In this document: positions 1-8,171 of the stretch, one piece after another
Layout of the letters: each line of letters starts with the position of its first letter
Position numbering within the stretch: the first letter of the stretch is position 1
Assembly: GCA_035708745.1 (NCBI GenBank)
Contig: DASTFJ010000103.1
Location: forward strand, 10,899-74,898
Length of the DNA: 64,000 bases
Reading direction: 5' to 3'
Source: JAMLHN01 sp035708745
GTDB taxonomy: Bacteria > Chloroflexota > Chloroflexia > Thermomicrobiales > UBA6265
The notes under the pieces: model-generated
Databases searched by the model: none
The model's input: the letters and a program-made list of their open reading frames with translations, nothing else
Told to the model about the DNA's origin: nothing
Position numbers and translations under genes: made by a program

Positions 1-1025
1 CGGCGCTTCCGCTCGAGGAAGTCGAAACACCGAACACCCCGACCATTCAGGCCCTAGCCGAGCTGCTCGGGATCCCGACCTCGAAGACGGCCAAGGCAGT
101 GTTCTTCAAGGGGGGATCGGGGCGATTCATCTTCGCGGTCATTCGCGGCGATCTCGACGTCAACGAAACCACCTTGCGCAATGCCACCGGTGAGCGCACC
201 ATCACCCCGGCGACGACCGAAGAGATCAGGGCGGTTGGCGCGGAACCGGGCTATGGCTCGCCGGTGGGAGTGCACGATGCCTTCATCGTGGTCGACGAAT
301 CGATTCGCGATAGCCCGAATCTGGTCGCGGGCGCCAACCGGCCGGGATGGCATCTCAAAAACGTCAATCTCGGTCGCGATTATCAAGCCGGTCTGGTGGC
401 CGATATCGCCACCGCCGAAGCAGGTTTCCCATGCCCAAGCTGTGGTAATCCGCTGCACGCCACCCGGGCGATCGAGGTGGGGAATATCTTCAAGCTCGGC
501 ACCCGCTACAGCGAAAAGCTGGGCGCCACGTATCTGGATGCGGAGGGGCAATCCCTCCCGATTGTCATGGGGTCGTATGGCATCGGTCCGGCGCGTAGCT
601 CGGCCGCCGTGGTCGAGCAGCGGCACGATGACAAGGGAATTATCTGGCCGCTGAGCATCGCGCCGTATCACGTCTCCCTCGTCGAGCTTCCGGCGCCGAA
701 CGATCCGGCTCCAAAGGACATCGCCGAGCGGCTCTACCGCGAGCTGGACGATCTCGGCGTCGAAGTCCTCTACGACGATCGTGACGAGCGGCCGGGTGTG
801 AAATTCAACGATGCCGACCTGATCGGCATCCCGTTACGGGTCGCGGTCAGCGCCCGCAATCTGAAAAACGACCAGATCGAGATCAAACGCCGCACCGCGA
901 AGGAAGCGACCTTCGTGCCGGTCGATCAGGCGGTCGCCGAAATCGTGCGCATCCTGGCCGAGATCTCCGAAAACGAAGCGAATGAATTCGGGCTCGATCT
1001 CGAAACGACCGAGCCAAACCTCTGA
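1..1025 (+). CDS. proS: Prolyl-tRNA synthetase, C-terminal part (5' end outside window)
   Basis: Charges tRNA-Pro with proline in the cytoplasm. The frame is open from base 3 and ends with TGA at 1023-1025. The visible protein starts inside the editing (INS, YbaK-like) domain that bacterial ProS carries between class II motifs 2 and 3. It then passes through the rest of the catalytic core (GSYGIGPAR is the class II motif 3 region) and ends in the anticodon-binding domain (VSLVELPAPND and VEVLYDDRDERPGVKFNDADL). The first GTG within the frame (base 99) is internal and not a start. The INS domain marks this as the bacterial-type enzyme. It is convergent with the downstream minus-strand operon. 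Confidence 0.96.
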   Translation, partial: ALPLEEVETPNTPTIQALAELLGIPTSKTAKAVFFKGGSGRFIFAVIRGDLDVNETTLRNATGERTITPATTEEIRAVGAEPGYGSPVGVHDAFIVVDESIRDSPNLVAGANRPGWHLKNVNLGRDYQAGLVADIATAEAGFPCPSCGNPLHATRAIEVGNIFKLGTRYSEKLGATYLDAEGQSLPIVMGSYGIGPARSSAAVVEQRHDDKGIIWPLSIAPYHVSLVELPAPNDPAPKDIAERLYRELDDLGVEVLYDDRDERPGVKFNDADLIGIPLRVAVSARNLKNDQIEIKRRTAKEATFVPVDQAVAEIVRILAEISENEANEFGLDLETTEPNL

Positions 1026-1086
1026 TCTATGCTGGTCGTAGCGAACGGCCTCTGTACCCTCCCGGTGAACGTGCGTTTCGTCAGGC

Positions 1087-2565
1087 CTACGGTGCTGGAC
1101 GCGACTCGGCCCAACCGAGCAAGAGCGAATCGGGCACCGTCGCGATCGTTGAGCCGTCTACCAGAGAGGTGACCGTCACCGTGGAGATTCGCCCCTCGCC
1201 GATCGTGTCGAAGGCCGCCACGGCGAGCTGGCAGCCATCGGGGGAAACCCTGGCCGCGAGATTGCCGGACGAGGCGCCGACCTGGCTGGAGCTTCCGTTC
1301 TCGCCGTCGATCAGCCACATGCGCCCCGTTCCGGGGCTGACGGCATCGATCAGTGTGTAGCGGCCGGCATCATCCCCGCCGGTGAGGTAGGTCCACACTT
1401 CGGTGGAATCCTGGGTTAGAGCGGTCGATACCTGCCCGGTGGCGAGATCGACGGATGGATAGGAAGTGCCGGGCGTGCCGGGACTCTGCTGGGCCGATGG
1501 CAAGAACGTGACCGCCGCCTGCCGATCGTTGGTCGACGGCGGGATCATGTCTTCGAGATCGGTCAGCTCGACTGTCGTACCGGTGGCGGTATCGAGCCAG
1601 AACCAGACGGCGCCGTCATCACCTCGGTCGTCGCCCACCAATAGGTAGCGTCCCGTGGGATCGCCGGTCAGTCCCAACGTCGCGCCCCGCCAGGTGAAGA
1701 GCTCGCTGGGGTCCATGAAGCCGTTTTGAAATGCGAGGAGCGACTGGCCGTCGATCAACAGGACCGCGTCGCTCGATGCCGCATCGAGATAGTTGGCGCT
1801 TGGCGTTTCTCCCACGAATGACGCATCACCGCTCGCCAGATCGCGCGACCAGACTTCAACAACGTTGTCGGTCTTGGTGGCGTAGATCAGGGAACCGCCG
1901 TCGGCGCTGAAACCAGGGAAAGGTAACGTCGGATCTGCGGAAATCTGGATCGGATCTCCAGGCGTTTCCAGCGAAACCAGATAGCCGGTATCGACACTGA
2001 AGAATTCCGCCCATTTGCCTCCGGGCGCGATGGCCGCGCTGTCGATCACGCCTCCGTCCGGCAGCAGCGTCACCAGATCGACCGCCTGCCCGCTGCGCAG
2101 ATCGACTAGCCAGACCGAGGTGGGTCCGCCGGTGAAGAGCATGAAATCGGAGATGGCGGCATTGTCATAAGTGGGGAGAGTGAAGGAGATCAACGGTTGC
2201 TCATCCTCCGGAATCTGGATGGGCATGACCGAGCCGCTCGCGGTATCGAGCAGGGAATAGATCCCGCCCAGAGAGCGCAGGATGGCAGTGCCGTCCCGCG
2301 ACGAGGGCATCACCATACCCGGCTGCGCGGCCGTGAAGCGCGCGAGCTCGCCACTGGCATCGACCAAACGGACGACATCGTCAGAGAGGGGATGCCCAAC
2401 AGGTTGCGGCGCGACGGCTACGGCGTAGGAACCGCAGGGTGTTTGTTGCGCGATCGCTGGCGCGGGTGCTTGCCATGCGAGAACCAGCGCCAGCAAAACG
2501 ACGCCGATCCTCGTGCGGCCGAATCGATCATGCGAGCACCTTTTCCAGAACCCCGATGAACTCAT
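1087..2565 (-). CDS. Secreted beta-propeller-like protein of unknown function
   Basis: I do not recognise a specific family. The 492-residue protein has a basic N-terminus (KRCSHDRFGRTR), a hydrophobic stretch (IGVVLLALVLAW) and a likely cleavage region at APAPAIAQ, so it is probably exported. The rest is a run of short beta-rich segments with repeating phrases such as 'SVWLVDLRSGQ', 'EVWSRDLASGD' and 'AVWFWLDTATG', the style of WD40/TolB-type propellers. The ATG at 2565 is chosen because GAGGAG lies about 8 nt upstream and it gives an intact signal peptide. It overlaps the end of lysJ by 38 nt and is probably the last gene of the Lys T-box operon. Nothing in the sequence ties it to amino-acid synthesis. 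Confidence 0.7.
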   Translation of the reverse strand: MSSSGFWKRCSHDRFGRTRIGVVLLALVLAWQAPAPAIAQQTPCGSYAVAVAPQPVGHPLSDDVVRLVDASGELARFTAAQPGMVMPSSRDGTAILRSLGGIYSLLDTASGSVMPIQIPEDEQPLISFTLPTYDNAAISDFMLFTGGPTSVWLVDLRSGQAVDLVTLLPDGGVIDSAAIAPGGKWAEFFSVDTGYLVSLETPGDPIQISADPTLPFPGFSADGGSLIYATKTDNVVEVWSRDLASGDASFVGETPSANYLDAASSDAVLLIDGQSLLAFQNGFMDPSELFTWRGATLGLTGDPTGRYLLVGDDRGDDGAVWFWLDTATGTTVELTDLEDMIPPSTNDRQAAVTFLPSAQQSPGTPGTSYPSVDLATGQVSTALTQDSTEVWTYLTGGDDAGRYTLIDAVSPGTGRMWLIDGENGSSSQVGASSGNLAARVSPDGCQLAVAAFDTIGEGRISTVTVTSLVDGSTIATVPDSLLLGWAESRPAP

Positions 2566-3712
2566 CGACCTGCTCCTCTTCCCAGACCAGCGGTGGCAGG
2601 AGCCGGAAGACGACCGGGCTGGCGGGGAGGGCCAGTACGCCGTTTTCCTGGAGCGCACGCAGGGTCGGGGTAATGCGTTCTTTCATTTCGACCCCGATCA
2701 TAAACCCGCGGCCGCGCACCTGCCGGATCTTCGGACTTTCCAGCGCTTCGATGCCGGACATCAACCGGGCCCCGAGCTCGGCGGAGCGGGCATAGATATT
2801 CCGATTCTGGAATGCCTGCAAGGTGGTGACGATTGCCCGGGACGCCAGCGGGTTGCCGCCAAAGGTGGTGCCGTGCGCGCCGCCGACCGTTGTTTCCGAG
2901 ATTGCCTCGGTGACCATGGTCACCCCCACCGGGAAGCCGTTTCCGATTGCCTTGGCGGTGCAGAGGATGTCGGGCGAAACCCCGGCATGGGAAATGGCAA
3001 ATGGCGCGCCGGTGCGGAATCCGGTCTGCACTTCGTCAGCGATCAGCAAGGCGCCGTTGGCGGTGGCCAGCTCGCGGACCGCGCGCAGGTAGTCATCGTC
3101 CGCCGGGAAAATGCCGGCCTCGCCCTGCACCGGTTCGAGGATGATGACGGCGGTCTCCTCGTTCACCTCGGCAGTCAACGCATCGAGATCGTTGAAGGCG
3201 ACATGCGTGACCGGGATCGGCAATGGCTCGAAGGGCTTGCGGTACTTCGGATCGAAGGTGGCGGAAAGCGCGCCGAGCGTGCGGCCGTGATACCCCCGGC
3301 GCAGGGCAACGACCTTGTGTCGCCCGGTCGCCATCATGGCGAACTTGAGACCAGCCTCGATCGATTCCGCGCCGGAATTGCTCATGAAATAGCGCGTCAA
3401 TCCGTCCGGGGCGATCTGCTCGATCGACGCCAGCGCGGCGGCTCGCGCGTCGTTATAGAAGCTTTGATGGCAGGTGGTCAGCCTGGAGAGCTGATCGGAC
3501 ATGGCCTCGGCGAAGACTGGATCGGCATGACCGAGCGCGGCCACGCCATAGTTGCTCATAGCGTCGAGATAGCGTTTGCCCTCGGAATCGTAGAGATAGC
3601 TTCCTTCCCCGCGCACCAGGGCGATATCGCGTTTGGCATAGAGGGGGAGCTGGAAGTCGTTCTCCAATTCCTGAATGGAGTCGATGGCGAGCATATGTGG
3701 CGGCATGGTCAT
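2528..3712 (-). CDS. lysJ: LysW-aminoadipate/glutamate semialdehyde aminotransferase (ArgD-like)
   Basis: PLP-dependent class III aminotransferase. By family it converts LysW-bound aminoadipate semialdehyde (lysine branch) or glutamate semialdehyde (arginine branch) to the amine. Visible features are the PLP-phosphate loop SNSGAESIEAGLK, the ADEVQTGFRTG segment, the catalytic lysine in TAKAIGNGFP and the TFGGNPLA motif. The 394-residue length is normal for ArgD/LysJ. The ATG at 3712 has AGAGG about 6 nt upstream; a longer in-frame reading would run into repeat DNA. ArgD alone cannot be excluded by sequence, but lysW, lysX, lysY and lysZ nearby favour the carrier-protein pathway. It is downstream of lysZ in the Lys T-box operon. 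Confidence 0.88.
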   Translation of the reverse strand: MTMPPHMLAIDSIQELENDFQLPLYAKRDIALVRGEGSYLYDSEGKRYLDAMSNYGVAALGHADPVFAEAMSDQLSRLTTCHQSFYNDARAAALASIEQIAPDGLTRYFMSNSGAESIEAGLKFAMMATGRHKVVALRRGYHGRTLGALSATFDPKYRKPFEPLPIPVTHVAFNDLDALTAEVNEETAVIILEPVQGEAGIFPADDDYLRAVRELATANGALLIADEVQTGFRTGAPFAISHAGVSPDILCTAKAIGNGFPVGVTMVTEAISETTVGGAHGTTFGGNPLASRAIVTTLQAFQNRNIYARSAELGARLMSGIEALESPKIRQVRGRGFMIGVEMKERITPTLRALQENGVLALPASPVVFRLLPPLVWEEEQVDEFIGVLEKVLA

Positions 3713-3783
3713 GGTGTCCTCTGGGTCTGGTCGATCGAATGGCGGTTGGTTGTGCGTGGTGCCAGTTGGGCCCGAAAAATGAG

Positions 3784-3866
3784 AGAGATTCTTCGCGTTG
3801 CTCAAAATGACAATATGGAGAGGTCGCCCCTCACCTGTCATCCTGAACGAAGTGAAGGATCTCTCT
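3784..3866. repeat. Inverted pair of dispersed ~28-bp repeats between lysJ and lysZ
   Basis: Two copies of a dispersed repeat (consensus close to TCATCCTGAACGAAGTGAA followed by GGATCTCT) face each other. One is in reverse orientation at about 3784-3813 and one forward at about 3838-3866. Together they could form a hairpin in the lysZ-lysJ transcript. The rest of the 3713-3897 gap shows nothing else. Confidence 0.75.
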
Positions 3867-3897
3867 TCGTCGGCGTCTCCTCGGCGGATTCCTTCAT

Positions 3898-4725
3898 TTA
3901 GATCGTCGCGTGGTCGGCGTAGTCGATGACGGTCCCTTCGCCTGCCATCGCCCGTTGGAGCGGGTGTTTGGCGCGGGCGTCGGAGAAGACGACCTTGCCG
4001 ACCCCGCGCTCGATGGCTTTGATGGCCGATTCGACTTTCACTTTCATGCGACCCTGCGCCGATTCGAGGGCGGTTTCGGGGTCGGAAATGTCGATCTCGC
4101 GGATGAGGGTCGATTCGTCGTCTTTGTCGGCCAGTAGGCCCGGCGTGTCCGAGAAGAAATAGATCGCGTCCGCGCCCAAATCGATCGCCAGCTCGAGGGA
4201 GAGCTTGTCACCGTCGACATTGATCGGTGTGCCTTCCGATACGGCCAGCGCCGGCGGAGTGAGCACCGGCAGATACCCGGCATCGAGCAGGAGTCGAATC
4301 AGGGTGGTATCCACCTGCTCGATGGTGCCCGCATGATCGTCGCGCAGCACTTTCGATTTCCCGTCTTCGATCACGCGGATGGCCGACTTGCGCCGGCCCG
4401 TGGCAATCCGCCCGTCGATGCCGGTGAGACCGACCGCATTGACGCCCACCTGTTGTAGCTGGGCGACAATCCGCTTGTTGACCTTGCCGGCGTAAGCCAT
4501 CAGCATCAGGTCGATGGTCTCGGCATCGGTATAGCGGCTCACGCGTCCTTTTTCGTTCGTCACCATACGGGGCGGTTTGCCGAGATCCTTGCTGAGCTGG
4601 CTGAACTCGGCATTGCCGCCGTGCACCAGCACAGCCGGTTGCTCCAGCGTGGCGAAGTCCTCCGCGAAGTTCGCATATGACTCCTGCGTGATCCCGGCGC
4701 CTCCGCCGATCTTGACGACGATCAT
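3898..4725 (-). CDS. lysZ: LysW-aminoadipate/glutamate 6/5-kinase (ArgB-like)
   Basis: Amino-acid kinase that phosphorylates the side-chain carboxylate of LysW-bound aminoadipate or glutamate. The 275-residue protein starts MIVVKIGGGAG, the ATP-binding loop. It has HGGNAEFSQL, where ordinary ArgB has HGGGPQI, and INVDGDKLSLELA and KVESAIKAIERGVGKV in the expected positions. ATG 4725 is preceded by AAAGGAAG; the longer open frame upstream overlaps the monooxygenase gene and looks non-coding. It begins 16 nt after the monooxygenase stop, so the two are probably translated from one mRNA. Confidence 0.88.
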   Translation of the reverse strand: MIVVKIGGGAGITQESYANFAEDFATLEQPAVLVHGGNAEFSQLSKDLGKPPRMVTNEKGRVSRYTDAETIDLMLMAYAGKVNKRIVAQLQQVGVNAVGLTGIDGRIATGRRKSAIRVIEDGKSKVLRDDHAGTIEQVDTTLIRLLLDAGYLPVLTPPALAVSEGTPINVDGDKLSLELAIDLGADAIYFFSDTPGLLADKDDESTLIREIDISDPETALESAQGRMKVKVESAIKAIERGVGKVVFSDARAKHPLQRAMAGEGTVIDYADHATI

Positions 4726-4741
4726 CCGCTTCCTTTCTCTC

Positions 4742-5560
4742 CTAGAGCTGCGGCGGTCCGGCCGCGATGCGCTCCCGAACGGCCGGAATGCCGCCGGGAA
4801 CGGTCCACATCGATTCGATCCACCAGGTCGCGCCATTGGCCGCAAGATCGCGCACATTGTCCAACGCGACCTCGTCGCCAATTGGAGTCAACCCCTCGAC
4901 CGCAATATCGAACGTTTCGAGGTTCGCCCCCAGATGTTCGAGCTCTGCGCGCAGGGCCGGTAGCTGCGAGGGTCCAGGCGTCGACCAATTGCCGTCCGCA
5001 TCGCGGGCGTTGGGCAGTACGCCGTCCCACCGGGCGGCGCGGCGCATGGATGCCTTGCTGCCCATGAGTCCGACATTCCAGATGGGAATGCGCGGTTGTT
5101 GTACTGGAATGACTTCGCCCATCGGCGCTGTCCAGTCGACGTGATAGTGCTGGCCGTCGTAGGTAAATGGCCTTCCGGTCCAGAACTGTTCCAGCAGTTC
5201 GAGCGATTCGTCCATCAGCTCGGCGCGTTTCTTGCGGTCGGTTTCCTCGCCGACCTGCGCGAACCCGGTATCGAGCGCACCCAACCCCGCGCAAAGCAAC
5301 GCGCGTCCGTCCGAGATCATATCGAGCGTCACCAGCTCACTGGCCAGCTTCCAGGGACGGCGGCGTGAAGGCGGCGTGAGCAAGGTGCCGAGCCGAATGC
5401 GCTCGGTCCGGGCGGCCATTCCGCCAAGCACGACCCACGGATCGATCCCGTAGACCGTTTCCCAGCCGAAGGCTGCATCCCAGCCGGCGTGCTCGATTTC
5501 GACCGCCAGCTCCAGAAACTCCTTGGCGGTGGCGTAGGGAATGACGAATCCGAATTTCAT
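4742..5560 (-). CDS. LLM-class (luciferase-like) flavin/F420-dependent monooxygenase
   Basis: A 272-residue TIM-barrel protein of the bacterial luciferase-like family. It begins MKFGFVIPYATAKEFLELA and has the family phrases GWDAAFGWE, RIRLGTLLTPP, DMISDGRALLCAGLG and FWTGRPFTYDGQHY. Members use reduced FMN or coenzyme F420 to oxidise or reduce varied substrates; the substrate here cannot be read from sequence. It lies between lysY and lysZ on the same strand, 16 nt ahead of lysZ. No LysW-pathway step is known to need such an enzyme. It may be an unrelated passenger or an uncharacterised accessory. ATG 5560 gives the canonical N-terminus. Confidence 0.85.
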   Translation of the reverse strand: MKFGFVIPYATAKEFLELAVEIEHAGWDAAFGWETVYGIDPWVVLGGMAARTERIRLGTLLTPPSRRRPWKLASELVTLDMISDGRALLCAGLGALDTGFAQVGEETDRKKRAELMDESLELLEQFWTGRPFTYDGQHYHVDWTAPMGEVIPVQQPRIPIWNVGLMGSKASMRRAARWDGVLPNARDADGNWSTPGPSQLPALRAELEHLGANLETFDIAVEGLTPIGDEVALDNVRDLAANGATWWIESMWTVPGGIPAVRERIAAGPPQL

Positions 5561-5637
5561 CGATCACCTCACATGCGGTTGTCGAACCCACGGTTCGTAT
5601 GACGCATGGATGGAGAGTTGTGTCAGATTGCTCCGGG

Positions 5638-5676
5638 ACCCGGACGAGAGGTCCCTCCACTTCGGTCGGGACGACG
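5638..5676 (-). repeat. Dispersed repeat, degenerate copy
   Basis: On the minus strand the segment reads TCGTCCCGACCGAAGTGGAG followed by GGACCTCTC, a degenerate member of the dispersed family. Its first 20 bases recur almost exactly near 57904. It sits between lysY and the monooxygenase gene; the rest of that 117-nt gap is featureless. Confidence 0.6.
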
Positions 5677-5677
5677 A

Positions 5678-6727
5678 TTAGATCGGGTGCAGGCCGGCGA
5701 AGTCGATTCCGCAGGTTTCTTCGTAGCCCATGCGGATGTTGAAGGATTGCACGGCTTGCCCGGAAGCGCCTTTCATCAGATTGTCGAGGGCAGCCATGAC
5801 GACCACGCGGTTGGAATGCGGATCGCGCTCGAAACCGACATCGCAATAGTTCGAGCCGGAGAGGATTTTCGGTTCCGGATAGCGGTGGATGCCGCTCGAT
5901 TCCTTCACCACCCGCAAGAAGGGCTCTTCTTTATAGGCTTGCCGGTAGATGGCCCAGACTTCTTTGTCCGACATCGGCTCCTTGAGATAGACATGCGAGG
6001 TTGCCAGGATGCCGCGCACCGCCTCGACCGAGGTGGCCGAAAACGCGATTTCGGGCACGTTGCCGTCGAAGGTCAGCTCCTGGATGATCTCTCCGCTGTG
6101 CCGGTGCCCGGTCGGTTTGAAGGAGCGGATCACGCCGGCCCGTTCTGGATGGTGCGAGGCGAGCCCTGGCGATCCGCCGGATCCAGAGGAGCCGGTCTTG
6201 GCTTCGATGACGGTTGGCAGGTCGAGATTCACCACTCCGGCCCGGAAGAGGGGATAGAGTCCCAGGATCGAGGTGGTCGCCATGCAGCCGGCGCTGGAGA
6301 TCAGATTCGCATCGCGGATCGCATCGCGGTGCAGCTCGGGGATGCCATAGACGAACTCGTTCAGCATTTCCGGCAGGGTGTGCTCGTGGTCGTACCACGT
6401 TGGATAACCGTCCGGGGAGTTGAGCCGAAAGTCCGCGCTGAGATCGATCACGATCGGAGCAAGTCGACGGAACTCCTCCATCTTCTTCATGGAGGCGCCG
6501 TGCGGGGTCGCCACGAAGAGCACATCGACCGGATCGATGTTGTCGACACTGACGAACTTGAGCTGGGTGCGCTTGCGCAGATTGGGATGCATCGAAAAGA
6601 CGAACTTGCCGGCATTGCGCTCGGAGGTGACTTGCTGCACCTCGGTCATGGGGTGACTAAGCAGGAGCCGCAGCAGCTCGCCGCCCGCGTACCCCGACCC
6701 TCCGATGATCGACGTCTTGACTGCCAT
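5678..6727 (-). CDS. lysY: LysW-aminoadipate/glutamate semialdehyde dehydrogenase (ArgC-like)
   Basis: NADPH-dependent reductase that turns the LysW-bound acyl phosphate into the semialdehyde. The 349-residue protein has a Rossmann start (KTSIIGGSGYAGGELLRLL), an FVATPHGASM segment and the catalytic cysteine in SSAGCMATTSI. That cysteine context resembles LysY/ArgC of the carrier pathway more than the usual NPGCYPT of ArgC. HRHSGEIIQEL carries the second conserved histidine region. ATG 6727 is chosen over 6757 because the protein then starts just ahead of the Rossmann strand, with an AGGAA nearby. The 213-nt gap to lysX contains repeats but no obvious terminator. Confidence 0.88.
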   Translation of the reverse strand: MAVKTSIIGGSGYAGGELLRLLLSHPMTEVQQVTSERNAGKFVFSMHPNLRKRTQLKFVSVDNIDPVDVLFVATPHGASMKKMEEFRRLAPIVIDLSADFRLNSPDGYPTWYDHEHTLPEMLNEFVYGIPELHRDAIRDANLISSAGCMATTSILGLYPLFRAGVVNLDLPTVIEAKTGSSGSGGSPGLASHHPERAGVIRSFKPTGHRHSGEIIQELTFDGNVPEIAFSATSVEAVRGILATSHVYLKEPMSDKEVWAIYRQAYKEEPFLRVVKESSGIHRYPEPKILSGSNYCDVGFERDPHSNRVVVMAALDNLMKGASGQAVQSFNIRMGYEETCGIDFAGLHPI

Positions 6728-6752
6728 TTCCTGTGAACCTTCCTGCCCTATT

Positions 6753-6891
6753 GTCATTCTGAGCGAAGCGAAGAATCTCTCCGTTTGGGGCCCGAATGAC
6801 CGCTTGTCATCTGCAAACCGATGCCGCTACACATTTCCAAGTGCCATGGCGCCCCGACGAGAGAGAGCCTTCACTTCGTTCAGGACGAAAG
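6753..6891. repeat. Inverted pair of dispersed repeats between lysX and lysY
   Basis: A forward copy (TCATTCTGAGCGAAGCGAAG then AATCTCT) lies at about 6753-6781 and a reverse copy at about 6861-6891, about 80 nt apart. They are the same family as the pair at 3784-3866 and are in the same operon. The remaining spacer contains nothing recognisable. Confidence 0.75.
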
Positions 6892-6940
6892 TCGGGTAGT
6901 GCGCGCTCGGTGGATTACGCTCACTTTGCCTTTTGCCTCG

Positions 6941-7843
6941 TTAGGCCAACGCCACTTCATACACGCGGCCGTTGGCCTCGGCACGGGCGCGGCCGGCTTT
7001 GCCGACCTCGATGACATAATCGACGATCTTCGCTGGGATGTTCACCCCGGTGGTATCGATGCTGTTGCGGAATTCCATAGTGTAGTTGACCTCGTTGACC
7101 AGGATGCCGCGCTCGCTCTCGAAGAGATCGATGGCGACTACGCCACCGCCGACCGCTGCCGCCGCCGCACGGGAGACCTCGTCGATCTCAGGGGTGACTG
7201 GACAGTTGGAGGCCGCGCCGCCGCGGGCAGTGTTCGTGATCCAGTGCTGCGACGCGCGGTAAATGGCGCAGATCGTTTCGCCGCCGACCACGAACGAGCG
7301 AATATCGCGTCCGGGCTTCTTCACATATTCCTGAATGTAGAACGCGCCGTGGTGAAAGGAGCCGAGCGTGACCTTGTGCTCCAGCAACGCCTCGGCGGCA
7401 TCCCGATCGTTGACCTTTGCCAGCAGGCGTCCCCACGAGCCGACTGCCGGTTTGAGCACCACCGGATAACCAAGCTCTTCGATTGCGGCGAGGGCTGATT
7501 CAGGGGTGAAGGCGATGATCGTGCGCGGAGAAGGGACGTGATGCCGCATCAGAGCGGCGGTGGTGAGCAGCTTGTCGCCGCAGGTGTTCGCCACGTCATA
7601 GGTATTGACCGTGGGAATGCCCCAGTCGTTGTAGATGCGCAGCGCATAGAGCGCCCGCAGGTGGTTGACCGCGCGTTCGAGCACGACATCGCAATCGAGA
7701 TTCGGGCGGTCGATATCGAGCTGGATTTCACGGTCGTCGATGCGCTGGATGCTGACGCCGCGCTTGTCCAGCTCGGTCAGCAACAGCTTCTCTTCGACAC
7801 GTACCCGGGACATGAGAATGGCAACGTTCAGCGGTGTACCCAC
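6941..7843 (-). CDS. lysX: Alpha-aminoadipate-LysW ligase, first gene of the Lys T-box operon
   Basis: ATP-grasp ligase joining the alpha-amino group of aminoadipate to the C-terminal glutamate of LysW (300 residues). It has the N-terminal SRVRVEEKLL typical of LysX, the ATP-grasp lysine loop VLKPAVGSWGRLLAKV, YIQEYVKKPGRDIRSFVV, and the metal/substrate segment LVNEVNYTMEFRNSIDTTGV. From memory this last segment closely resembles the Thermus lysine enzyme, which favours the aminoadipate (lysine) reaction. GTG 7843 is chosen because CGGAGG lies about 6 nt upstream. A Lys-type T-box precedes it, consistent with lysine control. Confidence 0.88.
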   Translation of the reverse strand: MGTPLNVAILMSRVRVEEKLLLTELDKRGVSIQRIDDREIQLDIDRPNLDCDVVLERAVNHLRALYALRIYNDWGIPTVNTYDVANTCGDKLLTTAALMRHHVPSPRTIIAFTPESALAAIEELGYPVVLKPAVGSWGRLLAKVNDRDAAEALLEHKVTLGSFHHGAFYIQEYVKKPGRDIRSFVVGGETICAIYRASQHWITNTARGGAASNCPVTPEIDEVSRAAAAAVGGGVVAIDLFESERGILVNEVNYTMEFRNSIDTTGVNIPAKIVDYVIEVGKAGRARAEANGRVYEVALA

Positions 7844-7860
7844 GTTCGACCTCCGTCGCA

Positions 7861-7902
7861 AAAAGAATGCACAAAGCCCTCGTCCAAAGGACGGAGGGCT
7901 TT
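7861..7902 (-). terminator. T-box-controlled terminator upstream of lysX
   Basis: On the minus strand AAAGCCCT pairs with AGGGCTTT and, inside it, GTCC pairs with GGAC around a TTT loop. It is followed by a U-rich run (TTCTTTTT). Its 5' arm overlaps the antiterminator pairing (ACGGAG with CTCCGT, AAAGG with CCTTT), so the two folds exclude each other, as expected for a transcriptional T-box switch. Confidence 0.88.
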
Positions 7903-8150
7903 ACTCCGTGGTACCACCTTTGTTCGCCGTCCTGAGATGTGGCGGACGGCCTCATCAACCCATGAATGGGCTGAGCTCGCTAACGGGAGCACCCGGCCGG
8001 TTCTACTGGGGAGCCAACGCTCCGCTTCTTCCGGCGGCTCTGGGGTCTTGTCCTCTGGGCCGACTATCCGCGGGATTCACACCACCTGCCCGCTCTCTGC
8101 TGCTTCGGACCCACCGGGAACTCCCCGTCGAAGCCATTCCTATCGAGATT
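7869..8150 (-). promoter_or_regulatory. T-box riboswitch, probable lysine specifier (AAG)
   Basis: Minus-strand leader between argX and lysX. It contains the stem I base (GACGGGGAG), the AGAGAG bulge, a distal loop (GGCAGGTGGTGTGAATCCCGC), and the T-box core AAGGTGGTACCACGG at about 7906-7920. In many T-box leaders the specifier triplet precedes an ACC(T)CC-GAG block. Here that gives AAG at 8047-8049 (AAGACCCCAGAGC), a lysine codon. Uncharged tRNA-Lys would then switch on the lysX operon. The specifier was assigned by motif position, not by folding. Confidence 0.85.
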
Positions 8151-8171
8151 AGAGAAGAAATTGGTCTGTTG

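Noticed and set aside
2513..3901. 462-residue plus-strand open frame opposite lysJ
   Set aside because: Antisense to a clear aminotransferase; composition is low-complexity and no motif is visible.
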